This document shows, in pieces, positions 25,630-40,330 of a stretch of DNA of 64,000 bases. The notes below the pieces were generated by a model. The model searched no databases, was not told the origin of the DNA, and saw only the letters and a program-made list of their open reading frames with translations. Each line of letters starts with the position of its first letter. Position 1 is the first letter of the stretch. Position numbers and translations under genes: made by a program. This DNA comes from Lates calcarifer (taxonomy: Eukaryota > Chordata > Actinopteri > Centropomidae), in assembly GCF_001640805.2 (NCBI RefSeq), contig NC_066849.1, positions 26,927,778 to 26,991,777 on the forward strand, given 5' to 3'.

Positions 25630-28561
25630 CATGGATTAATGCTGCCTCATGTCTTTATCAGGCCTGAGTTTTCTAGCAGCTGTGTGAGGAGTGTGTGTGT
25701 GTGTGTCAGCAGCAGATACAGCAGAGTGTGGTAGAGTGTGTGTTGTATATAAAGATGACTGTTTGTGAAGATATTGATGTTGAAGCCGAGGTTGACTTGT
25801 CTCCATATTAAGAACCTGCGGGGCTGAATCTCTAACGCCTGAACGCTGCTCAGAGTTTGCAAAGGAGATCTGTAGAAAGATGAAATCTTTTTCTCCTACA
25901 GTTTATTCAGGATGAAAACAGACGCCGTCGCCTCTAATACACCATGACTGAACTGTGGTTTGAGGATTTCCACTGAGCTCAGATCCAGTGCTCTCATTGG
26001 CTTCTGGTTGTTCTGGTGGTTTTGCTGTCAAACCTCTGCACATGACACATGTGGTGAGCAGCTTATGGCCTGTGGCTCATTGACTCTCCACATAAAACCA
26101 GTCAGTATTTAAACAGCCAAGTCTCTTAAGAAGGAGTGACCTGAGAGGTTTTAACAGACTCAGCTCAGTGAATGTCTCATGGTTTTCCAGGTGGAAGCTC
26201 GGTGGGTTTTCATTCTGGTCTCTGGTCTCTGGTCTTTGTGTGGTCTCTGTTCAGTCTTCAGCCTAACTGTCCACAACCCTGCTGCTGCTAATTCAACCTG
26301 CTCAGGGTCAGGCAGTCGACCACAGAGAGCGAGCGTCCACAGCAGGAGCAGCTACAGGAGGGAGAACAGGTCTGTAGGTATGAGGGGGAATTCCAGTGAC
26401 TGGGAATTGGGAAACAGGTGGATCTGGGAAGAGGAGGAGAGCCGGAGGACATCAGGTGGAGACAGAAAGGCCGACAGAACACCCTCCACCTCTGAACGGG
26501 CCTCTGTGGCTCAGGAGGAGCTTTGTCAGGTGTCAGGAAATGACTGACGTGGCCTGGACGTCCTGATGTGTTGAGTGTGTTTCACACAGAGGCTCTGAGG
26601 ACAGAAGAGTAGGATTCATTGTTTGAATCCATTTCTGTCTTTCCCCTACTTTCACATAACGTTCATCAAATGTCAAACTTTATCAGAAACAGGAAGTAAA
26701 AGTATAGATTCAGTGAGGTATGCTGTGGACTGCGTTTTTCTTTACACTGTGTTTTTGCTGAGTTGGTTTTGATCAGTTCCTGTTTGCTGCATCACTGAGA
26801 CTCTGAAGGTGCAGGCTGAGGGTTTACCCATGATTCCTGCATTAACATCTACACACACTTCTCCTTTTTCCCTCCACCAGTATCTTTACGTCACGTTTCT
26901 CTCCCTGTGATTCTCCCACTCCTTCTTTACCACTAAATAAAGCAGTGAAGAGAAGTCGATATTGAAAACCACAACAATGACTGCCTGTCAAATCACTGAC
27001 GCCCAGACAGTGAAACCTAAACTTGTCTCACACTCACTTACACCTTCATCCTGAACCTGAAGAGACTCGTTAACCTGTCTCTATGTGCAGACAGTTTTCT
27101 GATGGTAGACTGGTTCTGTGTTTATCACCTGCAACACAAGGAGAAATATTCATTTGTTTGATATTGATTTATCTTTTAATCAACTCACCACAGAGCTTGT
27201 TTTTATCACCTGAGAAATGTCAGCTCCGTCTAAAGATGCAGAAACAGTTGTATGTGATTTTATCTCCTCCTGTCTGAGTCACTTAAAACACTTTGTAAAT
27301 GTGTGTTATATGAAGAAAGTAACTTTATCAAAAAACCCATAAAAACTGAACTAAACAGAAATATGTTCACACACACACATATATATATATATAACTATAC
27401 ACTGAAAGGCTCCAGCTGTAACAACATGTGCCAAGGATTAAGTGAATTAGTGCAGCCTGTATGTGAATAACTAATGAATGAGACATGAGCAGATGAATCA
27501 GAGTGATGCTCCTGAGAGCAGAGGAGTGATTCAGTGGTTTGATCTGATGATGTGCAGCGTCACTCTGAGTTTTCATCCTGCAGACTGAGACGTGCTCACA
27601 GAGCGCCGTTAGGCAGAGGGGGTTACCTGGGAGGACGGGATCCCTGGAGATCCTGAGAGTCCTGATCAGACGCCGTGGCCTTCCTGAGTGTGTGACTGTG
27701 GTCTTGTCCTGTCTCCAGGTCTCGTGGCTCAGCTGATGGTTGGGCCTCCTCCGGCTGCAGCGGCGTCGCCTCTGAGCTGCAGCGTCACACCACAACCGGA
27801 CGGTTCGTTCAGGTACCAGGTGTCTCAGCCGCCCAGGTCGTCCAGGTGTGAGACGCTGTGGGAGAGGGAAAACGTGAGTCCCACACACACACACTCACAC
27901 ACTCACACACACACAGACTGTTGGTTTCACTCTGGGAACAGACAGCGGTCTCCTGGCTCACTGTCCTGGGTTCTGTTGACTCATCCATCCACCACCACCT
28001 CCCTGACCTCCAACCACAGACTCTCGCTCTTTATACTTCTGCTGCACAGACGACCTGCAGGGCCGCTGTCTCCCTGTGGTCCAGCTCTGATCGTCTGTCC
28101 GTTGTCTTCCAGCGCACCGTCTTGGCCTTGAACTCCCGTTTCGTTCCACACCTGGTCCAGAATCTCACCGAGCAGTCCATCACCCTGAGGGACTGTCTGG
28201 ACTTCCTGTACTACAGAGTGGACTGTCCTCCTGTCGGGGTAAGACCTCACAGATCAAACACAGAGACACCAAACAGAAGCAGAGTCAGGGTGACAGGCTG
28301 AGAGGAGGAGAGAGACCAGGACCAGTCAGACTGCTCTGGTCTTTGTGGTGATATTAACGTTGGCAGACCAGTCTAGACCTGGGTCCTGAGGAGCACATGA
28401 GGCGAGAGAGGGGAAGAAGAGAAGTGACTGTGCTGTTAGACACAGCAGGAGGGTTAATAAGAGCAAATATCACTGAAACCATTTATTTCACATTCTGTCT
28501 CTCACTTCTTTAAATTTCCACTAAATCAAACGCTGCTGTTCAGAGGTTTCAGTCTCAACAT

Positions 28562-28622
<61 letters not shown>

Positions 28623-29966
28623 TGGTGTGTGTGTGTGCTCTGACTACACTGTTTACCGTCAGCTGTAAGGAAATCTTAAAGAAATGAAGAAAAAAAGAAA
28701 GAGGCCGTGGAAACTAACTCCAGAGTGTGAAGACGTTTGCTCAGAGGTTTCAGACTGAGGAGCTCACAACATGTTCATAGTTACTTTATCTCACCACCCT
28801 GTCTTTGTCTGCTTCTCTTCTTTTATTCAGGTCGACTGGGAGGAAACAAACTGCTCGAGTGAGTAACACCACAGATGATCATTACACTGAAACATAAACA
28901 CACAGGAGTGATGTCTTCCTGACACATCACCTCTGTCTTACAGTGAACTGCAGCCGCTTCTCACACCTGGACTTTCACCCACCCGCCGGTGAGTCTCAGA
29001 TTTGATCAAGTGTCTGTGGCCATTGAACACCACAGACCTGGGACCAGCTCACAGAAAGAGCTTAATGTTCCTAACTTCAGACAGCTTTGGAGAGGCCTCT
29101 CCCTGCTCTCCTGCGTCGGCCATCTTAGCCTGGATCTCCCTCCACAGACTCCATCAACTCTCATTGGCTACGAAAGCAACCAAAGCTCTTTGTCTCAGGT
29201 TCAGGTTCAGGTTCAGGTTCAGTGTAAATAGAGAGGGTGGGTCTGAGTCACCAGAGCAGTGCAGTCAGGAGGAGAGTGATGGTGACAGATTTGAAGAGCG
29301 TCACATCCTCTCTGTCTTTGTAGTTTTTGTTTTTCAGCACTCGCTGACTTTGATTTGTAAAGAAGGAAGCTGTGACAGTCGGATGTTTATCAGGAGATGA
29401 CGTTTTGTAACATTTATTTTTACTCAGCTCAGATGTGAGGTTAATTCTCACTGAGACTCTGCTGACTCTGCACAGTGGTGTTGTGTAATGTCAGTCAGAT
29501 AAAATGACTCTGACTTTATTCCTGTTCAGTTTAAGTGTCAATGTCATATATTTGCTTTAGTCTGTTTGAAATGATGAAGTGGATCCACATCCTCATCTCT
29601 CCTCTGTCAGCCTGAAGTCATTTACCATCATGAGGAGAAGTGTTTTTGTTGGAGCTGCTGGTCCTTCACCACATTCATGACTCACCTTCCTCTCAGCAGC
29701 CTGTCTGAGTGACCTTTGACCCTCATCTCTGTCTTCCAGGGAACTGTTTCTTTGGCAGCTGGTGTCCGGACGAGCTGACGGCCGCTCTCATCATCGGCGC
29801 TCCAGCTGCCGCCGTCGTCCTGGCTCTGACCGTCTGCTTCGTCGTCTCCAAACGCAGAAACCGAACAGGAGCGGTGACTCTCACGGCTTCGTACACGTCT
29901 GTGAACGAGCAGGTTAAGATGGAGAGTCCACAGTTAACAAATATAAACAGAGTGGATGGAGACTGA
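22092..29966 (+). CDS. gene B: small type I membrane glycoprotein, paralogue of gene A (6 exons)
   Basis: Exons 22092-22140, 27719-27873, 28113-28238, 28831-28858, 28944-28988 and 29740-29966 join to 630 coding bases (209 aa). Borders are GT/AG and phases match gene A (1,0,0,1,1). A signal peptide is spread over exons 1-2. Eight ectodomain cysteines align with those of gene A, two each in exons 2, 3 and 6 and one each in exons 4 and 5. Shared motifs include YQ-V/L-SQP in exon 2 and SITL followed by a cysteine in exon 3. A hydrophobic helix near residues 145-169 is followed by SKRRNR and the tail motif ASYTSVNEQVKMES. Exon 6 is 227 bases in both genes. Codons are more GC-rich than in gene A. 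Several sequons (NLT, NCS) predict glycosylation. Role unknown; the tail tyrosine is conserved and could be a sorting or signalling site, which is inference. Confidence 0.83.
22485..22870. repeat. decayed dispersed 'aagtac' repeat
   Basis: It starts with 'accagtggtggaatct' and ends with 'tacttttactttactgatac' type runs, as in the 13.2-kb element. Intron 1 of gene B. Confidence 0.4.
23433..24848. repeat. tandem segmental duplication in intron 1 of gene B
   Basis: Block 1 (23433-23617) recurs at 24122-24287 and block 2 (23749-23997) recurs at 24601-24848, both nearly identical and in the same order. The intervening parts differ by indels. No coding content. Confidence 0.85.
25057..25298. mobile_element. 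MITE with short inverted ends
   Basis: Ends read 'gctgcgttcaggg' and 'cctgaacgcagc', inverted over about 12 bases. The interior has no transposase frame. The superfamily is not clear. Confidence 0.45.
25597..25627. repeat. (TG)n microsatellite
   Basis: Uninterrupted TG run in intron 1 of gene B. Confidence 0.9.
28564..28637. repeat. (TG)n microsatellite
   Basis: About 74 bases of TG repeat with late GG interruptions, in intron 3 of gene B. Confidence 0.95.
29195..29221. repeat. (GGTTCA)n short tandem repeat
   Basis: Between four and five tandem copies of a six-base unit in the last intron of gene B. Confidence 0.85.
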
Positions 29967-30264
29967 CTGCTCCTGTGTATCAGAGCAGACCCAGGCTAAA
30001 CATGGCCGCTGCTGTTTGACAGGATGATCGCAATAATAATAATAATAAACCTATTCAGAGGCGCCTTATACACTTGTACGTTAAAAATAAATGATGTGAA
30101 ATGTGCATCTGATAGGACGACTAATATATATTTCATTATATTTGAAAAATATTTTAATCTAAAGTAGTTTTAGCGTCAGTTTTAAACTTGCTCAGGAATG
30201 TTGGTCCATTTCTTTTTCTTTTTAAGAACAAAAAAACATCTTAACGTGCCTAAGGGATCAGTCC

Positions 30265-30425
30265 AGGTCTGTGAAGAGACCAGGACCAACTCGTTTAGTG
30301 TTTAAAGCTCAGGAAACATCCACAGTGTTAGAGTGGTACAGAGACATGCTTCTCTCCATTCACAAAAAACTAACAGTCATCACTGTGAAGCAGGAAGTGA
30401 CTGCAGTCGACTCGTCACCTGTGGG
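30265..30425. mobile_element. MITE fragment (distant copy)
   Basis: It carries 'gttagagtggtacagagaca' and 'ctccattcacaaaaaactaa', a diverged form of the 2.9-kb MITE. It would lie in the gene B 3' untranslated region. Confidence 0.35.
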
Positions 30426-30801
30426 CAAGTATTGCAAGACTCCTGCTTTACACAGAGCCAGTCTTTATGCTAAGCTAAGCTAACCAGCTGCTGGATGTGG
30501 TTCATATTTACTGTGCAGACAGGACAGAGGTGTGAATATCTCACCCAGCGTGACAGAGAGGGGAACCTCAAAGGTCCACATTTAAAGTCAGGGAGAAAAG
30601 CAGAAGTGAAGAAGTGAGATGGACTGAGCGTCTCTGTGGTTCAGCTCAGTGAACAGTGAGGGTAGTTCAGATTTCCTCTCAGGATTTCCTCAAATGACTT
30701 GTCAGCAGGCTGTTCAGTGTAGAAACTCCTCCATCTCCTACAGGACGAGGCAGGAGAACCAGGAGCTAAATTCAAATTCAAATCTTCTGTCCTGAAAACA
30801 G

Positions 30802-30842
30802 CGACCTCCAGACGACCTCCAGACGACCTCCAGACGACCTGA
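30802..30842. repeat. 11-base tandem repeat
   Basis: Three and a half copies of 'ccagacgacct' in the predicted 3' untranslated region of gene B. Confidence 0.85.
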
Positions 30843-30953
30843 CCACGTGTTTACACCTTGAGTTTCTGTCGGTTTTTCCTTCTGTTCTGTGCAGAGGAGG
30901 TGCTGTGAGATTCTATCACGTGCTGTTTGTTTGTGCTTACATGTTTTCTACTT

Positions 30954-30959
30954 AATAAA
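30954..30959 (+). terminator. polyadenylation signal of gene B
   Basis: AATAAA is followed at 12-30 bases by a GT-rich run ('tgtgtgtgtctgctctctg'), the classic downstream element. An earlier AATAAA near 30041 may be an alternative site. Confidence 0.6.
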
Positions 30960-31604
30960 AGGATGTGAACTGTGTGTGTCTGCTCTCTGTTTATAATAAT
31001 AATAATAGATAGTACAGGTTGACCTCTGACAGCATATCTGAGTGCAGAGGCGCGGCGGCTGAATGAATGATCTCTGAGGGACTGTTCCCACAGTTACTTC
31101 ACTTCCTCATCCAGCCTCTCTGATGATCTCTGCTCCACTCACTGTCCTGGTTTCATCTCTTGTGACTCATCGTGCTGAGGTGGAGGAGGGAGGAAGCCGT
31201 CAACCAGCCCCACCCTGCTCTTCCTGTACCCTCACTCACAGTTTGTTTGTGTGTGAACCGCTGCCTAGACCTGGTCAATCCGGATCATTGTGATCCCCAC
31301 CTACACCTACACACTCATCAGTGATGTGCTGCCAGTGCTCGGTGTGTGAGGCACCTACAGTCCGGTTGGATGAACTGCTTTTGGTGGTTAAAGGTCAAAG
31401 GTCACACCTGTCAGAATAAAATGATGAATGGATGACATTTAATATCCGAACAGTGAAAAGGTCTAAAAGCAGGAGCAGATGGTGGTTTCAGTTCATCCTG
31501 AGCTGAACAGATGTTGGTGAACGTCTTCACTCTCTGGTGGAGTTAGGAACCGTCTCTCTCTCTCTGCAGATGTCTCCCACTTGTTTTCAGGTGGACTCAA
31601 TCAT

Positions 31605-32663
31605 CGCTCATGTTAGAGGTCACCTGTGGTCCGGACGAGGCGCAGCTCCTCCGCCCTCCGGCTCCGCTCCGAGCTGATGAGGAAGGTGGAGGTGGTGATG
31701 GAGGGAGCAGATCAGTCTGTCTGTGACCTGACGTCTGATCGTGACCCAGAAGAACCGGGGCTGTGACTCAAAAAGGTCAAAAGGTCGAGTGTGGGTCGAT
31801 GAATATTTCTCACGTGAAACAGGAAACAAACAAGAAAGTAAAACTTTTATTTTCGAGTCGAGTGAAAGATTGTGGAGGACGATGATCACGGTGGTTCAGG
31901 TGTCGGTACGTTGAGCCGGTGTTAAGTTCATCAGAGCATCGAACAGGTGTGCAGCGTAGAGTCTAAAGAGACTCTAACACATGGCACAATGATGTTCTGC
32001 CTGGAACACTCAGCTGTATATGTCTGAATGTAAAGCTGTTATGTTCAGGATGAACTTCATGTTAACAGCATCTCAGCCTGGATGATGTATAGTTCTGAGT
32101 TTATTTATTGAAAGTGTGATTTATCTGCCTAAACAGCCACTCACTGTGAAGGAGAGGAAGGACAGACAGACAGCCAGGAGGCCCAGCAGGTCCTGAAGGA
32201 AAACAAAGGAAGAAACTCCAACGAAATATTAGAGTGTGTGACTCTTGTTTTTGGATGGAACTGGCTCCTGTTTGCTCTGCCTGAGTTTAAAATAATGACA
32301 GCTGGGTCTCATCACTGAGGATTTCTTCCAGAACTCATTCAGCTCTTAGAATGAGAGATCTCGACAGACATAAAGGCAGCGTGTGGTTTCAGGGGGAGGG
32401 AGGTGTCAGGAGTCAGTTTCCTCTGTGTCAGACAGGTTGGCCCTTCATCCTCCTCCTCCTCCTCCTCATCACTCCCTCTGTGGTTTCCTGCAAACAGAGC
32501 AGGAACATTAAACCAGGACCAGCACAGGCAGGGAGTCCAGCTTCACGGTGGACTCAGTCTCTCTCGTCAGGGATCCTCAGACCTGAGCACAGAAACACGA
32601 CTCACTCAGACTCTGATGTTCATTCACACGAGCCTCGGTGGAAATAAAGCCTTTTTAAAATAA
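31605..32663 (+). pseudogene. relic F: decayed member of the C/E-type family
   Basis: A frame from the ATG near 31609 reads MLEVTCGPDE, resembling the M-x-x-T-C opening of the C, D and E ectodomains. In another frame at 31683-31720 is VEVVMEGADQSV, matching the GVE-VME motif of those genes. At 32436 a phase-1 acceptor (AGACAG) opens a leucine-rich segment (GWPFILLLLLLITPSVVSC), like the E membrane exon, and a frame to a stop at 32645-32647. AATAAA follows at 32643-32648. The ectodomain halves lie in different frames and the cysteine-rich centre is missing, so this looks like a dead or heavily reduced copy. Homology by eye is modest; a chance match of the two parts is possible. Confidence 0.42.
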
Positions 32664-33820
32664 AGTGAATATGAACAGAAAGAAGCAGTGAGCTGGAAAA
32701 CATTTCCCTAAAGAGAAATATGAAGAGGTGTCTGTGGGTGGAGCAGCTCCCGGTTTGATCACATGAACCTGAACGCATCGTGGCCCCTCAGAGCGAGGAG
32801 CGGTCGCTGAAGCTGATTCTTAGATCCAAATATTAAAAACACATTTAAACCAGGTTTTAAAATGAAATCGTATTTAAATTAAAACTAATTCTGGTTTTCC
32901 TCTTCTCGTTATTGCTTCCTTATAACTTCCTTTGAATTTTCCATCTGTGCAACTGAAACTGACTCCAGTCTGAAAGTGAGAGACAGTTTATCTGCAGCTT
33001 TAAAAGACATGAAAATGGAAAGTTCCAGTGCAGTTATAGGTCAGTCGACCACATGGAGTCTTCAGAGTTCAGATGTGAATATTCAGAGTTTAACCACAGC
33101 CTCATGAGGCCTGGAGCTGTTTATTTAAATGTTTGACATTTATAACTTTTGATAAACAACAACAACAACAACAACTGTTCTTGTTGAGAAAGTGTGAGTC
33201 AAACGTGACATTTGATCTCAGGGTCACTTCCTGTTTCTTTGAAAGTGAGACGTTTCGTGCGATATTTGAGGTTGAACAGATCTTGTGATCTCCTACGTGT
33301 CTGCTGCCTAAAGATGGATTTTACATCCGTGTTCAGCTGTTCGCTCAGACGGAGCGGTGATGTGGAGGCGACCCTCACTGCAGGACAGTGACACAGAGAG
33401 ATCAATCGGTGTGATCGGTTAGTGATCAGACCGATCAGCTGGATCAGTGACGTCACATCTGTCTGATCAAAACCAGTGACTAAAAATGAAACGTTTCATA
33501 TGAGGTTTTCGTTGCTCTATATCAGGACCCATCAGTCCATCTGTCGGTCCAACACACACTGATGGAAACCCTCTGGGGACCACGTGAGGTTCAGGATCCT
33601 CTGAGATGGAACCACCGACCTGAAACATGTCACAGCTGCAGGATGGACTGTGATTAAACACTGGTCGATGCTCCTCAGAGTTTAATTCATCCAGTGCTTC
33701 AGTTTATGACCAAATAGCCAAAGACACCTGCATCAGGTTTTAGTAAAACTGACAGCTCCTATAAACTGCTGTTAGATCCTGGAGACAGGCTGTGTGAGGC
33801 TGAGCCGGGTCAGAGTGAAC

Positions 33821-34253
33821 CCTGAGGCCTGTACTACGAAGCAAGGTTACCCAAATAAAAAAAGTGTGTAGTGGATGGTAGAGATATGTGGACCAATAAA
33901 TGGTGTTTTTATGCTCCGCATTTTCCATTTTCACTTTCAGTTATTTTTTTTTGTAATTTTTTTCTCACAGTCGAGCAGCAGAGTTTAGCATCATTAGTGC
34001 TGCATATTATCGATTTCAATAATAATTTAAATGGGGGGGGGGGCTCCCTGTCTTTGTGCGCTCTTCATCTGAGAGATACGGTGCACGCCCCTTTAATCAA
34101 CACGCACTAACTGATTAAGTTAACACCGACTCAGCTGACCCACATCTGAACCACCGTCGTAGCGTTTCACACAGATCGAGGCAGTCAGGGTTTGTCAACC
34201 CCGACTTTACCTGAGAACCTGAGTTCAACTCCCTTCGTAGTTCAGGCTTCAGG
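33821..34253. mobile_element. MITE with about 21-base terminal inverted repeats
   Basis: The left end 'cctgaggcctgtactacgaa' is complemented at the right by 'cttcgtagttcaggcttcag', with two mismatches in about 21 bases. The ends resemble common fish DNA-transposon MITEs. The interior has a G-run and no intact frame. Confidence 0.65.
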
Positions 34254-34493
34254 AGAAACCAGATCCAAACTGACTGCAACGACACACAGGAAAACACCTG
34301 CAGTTACCCACTGAAACACGACAGCTGTGTTCATTAGCTCATTAGCTTAACTCATTAGCTTAGCATCTGAAGCAAACTGCTGCAAAGGAACTCACGTTTT
34401 CACTCAGGAGAGAGACCAGGGTTCAGCTGCAGGTGAGAGGCCTCACACCTGAGCCCAGGTCTTTATATGAGCTCTGATTAAGACAGGCTCCTC

Positions 34494-34573
34494 CTTCTTC
34501 CTGCTCCTCCCTCAGACAGGCTCCTCCTCCCTCAGACAGGCTCCTCCTCCCTCAGACAGGCTCCTCCTCCCTG
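34494..34573. repeat. tandem repeat, unit 'ctcagacaggctcctcctcc'
   Basis: Four copies of a 20-base unit, the first interrupted. Confidence 0.8.
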
Positions 34574-34599
34574 CTCACCACAGGTCACTGACCTGAAAA

Positions 34600-36640
34600 T
34601 GTTGATGTATAACCCTGTTATCTCTACATGTAGTACATTAGTGTTCAGAGTGTGTTTGCATTGCATGCTGGGAGCACAGAGAGCTGTAGTGAGGTGGAGT
34701 TTTTTCCTCTTTGCTTTCATGTCTGCATGTCTTTGGCTTGATATCTTCCTTTCTGCTGCTCCCCTTCTCCTCTTCTCCCTGTGGAGCTGTAGAGTCAACA
34801 TTCAGCATCTGCTGATATATTTAGACGTTAGTGCTGCTTCTAGTCGCATTGCCCCCCACCCCCACCCCCATCCGCCCACCCCCTCTTTCCCAATCCAACT
34901 GGGTGAGGTAGATGCCGCCCCGCCAGACTCTGGAAAATTACACCGTGGAATTTCTGAGTGTGACTGAGCTTAAATCTTGACGGACGACACAAAAAAACTT
35001 GAAGAGAAAAAACCAGCAGGATAAAGTGACTCCAGAAAATATAAACAGTCACTGAGCCACAGACGGCTTGGCTGTGGCTCAGTCCAGACGTCTTATCTGC
35101 ACCACAGGGAACACGCAGAGTGGATTTTAATTTATACAGCCAAATATTTCATGAGTGAGGGAAGAGTTGTTTTTTTGTTTGTGCGTTTTATTGAAGCTAT
35201 GAGTAGTTTAGTGTCTAAAGGAATCCTCTGTTAGGGTTTTGTAGCCTTCCTCTCATGTCTCTGTGGTTCCTGACAAATGCTCAGAGTGCAGGAATGCAGA
35301 CGTATGGGTAGTACACATAAACAGCTCAACTGTGTGTGAGCGAGCCCACGTACACTTAATAATCTGATGGTTTGACAGAGGGACGGCGCTGAGCCCCGGG
35401 AGGAGAAAGGATAGAGAGATAAAAAAGGAAAACTCAGTGGCTGCAGGGTAATGATGGGTGGAGTCGTAACAAGGAGGAGAGAGTGGAATGACTCAAATGA
35501 AAAACAACTGCTGACGCAATGAACAGATTATTATTCTGAAAATAGGAACTGTTGACTTCCAGCTTCTGTTTACGACACTTTCAGCTCCAAATAAAAACAG
35601 AGATTATTTGATAATGTAACATAAAAATGCAGCAGCAGCCACAACAGTGTGACACAGAGAGACAACGGGAAGGGTGTTGCTATGGAGACGGCTATGGGAT
35701 GGGTGCTCAGTTATTTTCACACAGACTGACGTGAGTCATCCCCTTGTTCCTGGCCAGGGTGTTTCCTGCCAGGTGTTCTTCCCTCAGACGCTGCTGAGAC
35801 GCTGTCACCTGGTTTCACTTTTGCACTCGAGTGTCTCAGCAGGGAAACTACAGGGCGTGGCAGGAGGAAGAGGAGGAAGAGGAGGACGAGGAGGACGAGG
35901 AGGACGAGGAGGACACACCTTGAGAGACGGGCTGGGCCCAGCTGTGGTCTTATCTCTGGGAGACGTGTTCTGCCAAGAAGAGTTTACTTGATCTGAGTGT
36001 TGATTTGATCCGACTGAAACTAAACTCGTGTCTCGACTTTTTCTGATCAAGTGATAGATGGAGAACGTCAGAGCTCACCTGTGACTGTGTGTGACTTTCA
36101 GAATCATTCATTACTCTTCCTGTTTTATGTTCACCTGCTTTACTCACCCTGAGGACAGACTGATGTGAGGGGACAGACCTGACTGATCTGAACACGTGGA
36201 GGCTCAGTTACAGTTTGTCTCACATGTTTAAAACAAACAACTGAAAACAAAGTAAGAACCACTAAGGTTCCTGTGTCACCTGACAGGAGTGGCTGCACAG
36301 CAACATCCAATAATAACCTGACAGTAAAGTTCACTCACACTGACCACAGATCAGAACAGGGAAAAACTTCTTTACTTCCTTCAATCAGTGTGAAGTGTCT
36401 GTGAGTGTCTTGTTAAACTGCACCTGCAGCCGCCTCTGACAGGTGAGTTCAGCTCTACCTGCTCTCAGCAGCAGGTTCAGAGGTGTGTGGTCTGTGGATC
36501 AGCTGATGATATGATGAGCGGCGAACAGGTGAGAGCTACTACACAGTTTGATGTGTGAGACACACACACACAGGTCTCTATGTGCTGTTTGAGGATGTGA
36601 GTGAGAAGAACAAACACAGCAGGCTGCAGAGAGGAGCTCA
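34600..36640. other. intergenic with low-complexity GGA run
   Basis: No exon supported. Bases 35866-35914 are a (GGA)n-like run ('ggaagaggaggacgagg' units) that makes an artificial RGG-like open frame. Confidence 0.4.
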
Positions 36641-37391
36641 TCACTCTTTAATGTGTTCTAACCACAGTACAACAGACGAGGCCGAGTCTCATCCTGGTCA
36701 CATGGTCAGGGCGGCGGCGGACTGATCTGCAGCTCTCCGGGTTTTCACACTGGAACAGACGACAGAAGGTGCAAAGCTGCAAGTCACTGATGTTAGTGTT
36801 TCCATGACAACTACACAACAGAATAACCACAGGATTGTCTAAAGAGAGAAACGCGATGAGTAGAAACCACAGGGTGCAAACAGCAGCATGTCACTTTAAA
36901 ACTCAGATTATCCAAAAATATTTGAGTCAAAGTCGAACACTGTCAGTTCATCTGGAGATTACTGTCATTATTTCATCTGTAAATCATCAGAGAATATGTC
37001 CACCGGAGTTTCTCACCACGTCTTTAAACGTCTCACTTTGTCCAAACAGTCTAAAGTATTCACAGTCCAACAGGCAGCAGGAAGAAGCAGGGACCTTTGT
37101 TCTTGGTTAAAGGTCGACTGTCAGATGCCACTGATGCTTCATGTCAAAGAGCTGCAGAACTTTCCACAGCAGACAGAAAGCAAACAGATGGAGTCTGCTG
37201 ATAAACTGTTTCTGAGAGGAGGGACGTGAATCCTCCCACTCACATTAACGTGAAGACGTGTTGAACATTTTCCAGCTTGAGAAAAACATTCAAACTCCAC
37301 CCTCCACTCCACCCTCCACTCCACCTGCCTGTGAAGATGCTGAACTAACACTGTGACTTCAACCTGCTCTTCACCTGCAGACCTGAGGCCG

Positions 37392-40329
<2,938 letters not shown>

Positions 40330-40330
<1 letters not shown>

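Noticed and set aside
26179..26547. 122-residue plus-strand frame with a hydrophobic start and the string PAAANSTC
   Set aside because: It lies inside gene B intron 1, has no matching splice sites or paralogue, and its later part is low-complexity and charged.
35674..35991. Frame with (Arg-Gly-Gly)n, like an RNA-binding domain
   Set aside because: The RGG run is a simple GGA-type repeat and the rest has no recognisable domain.
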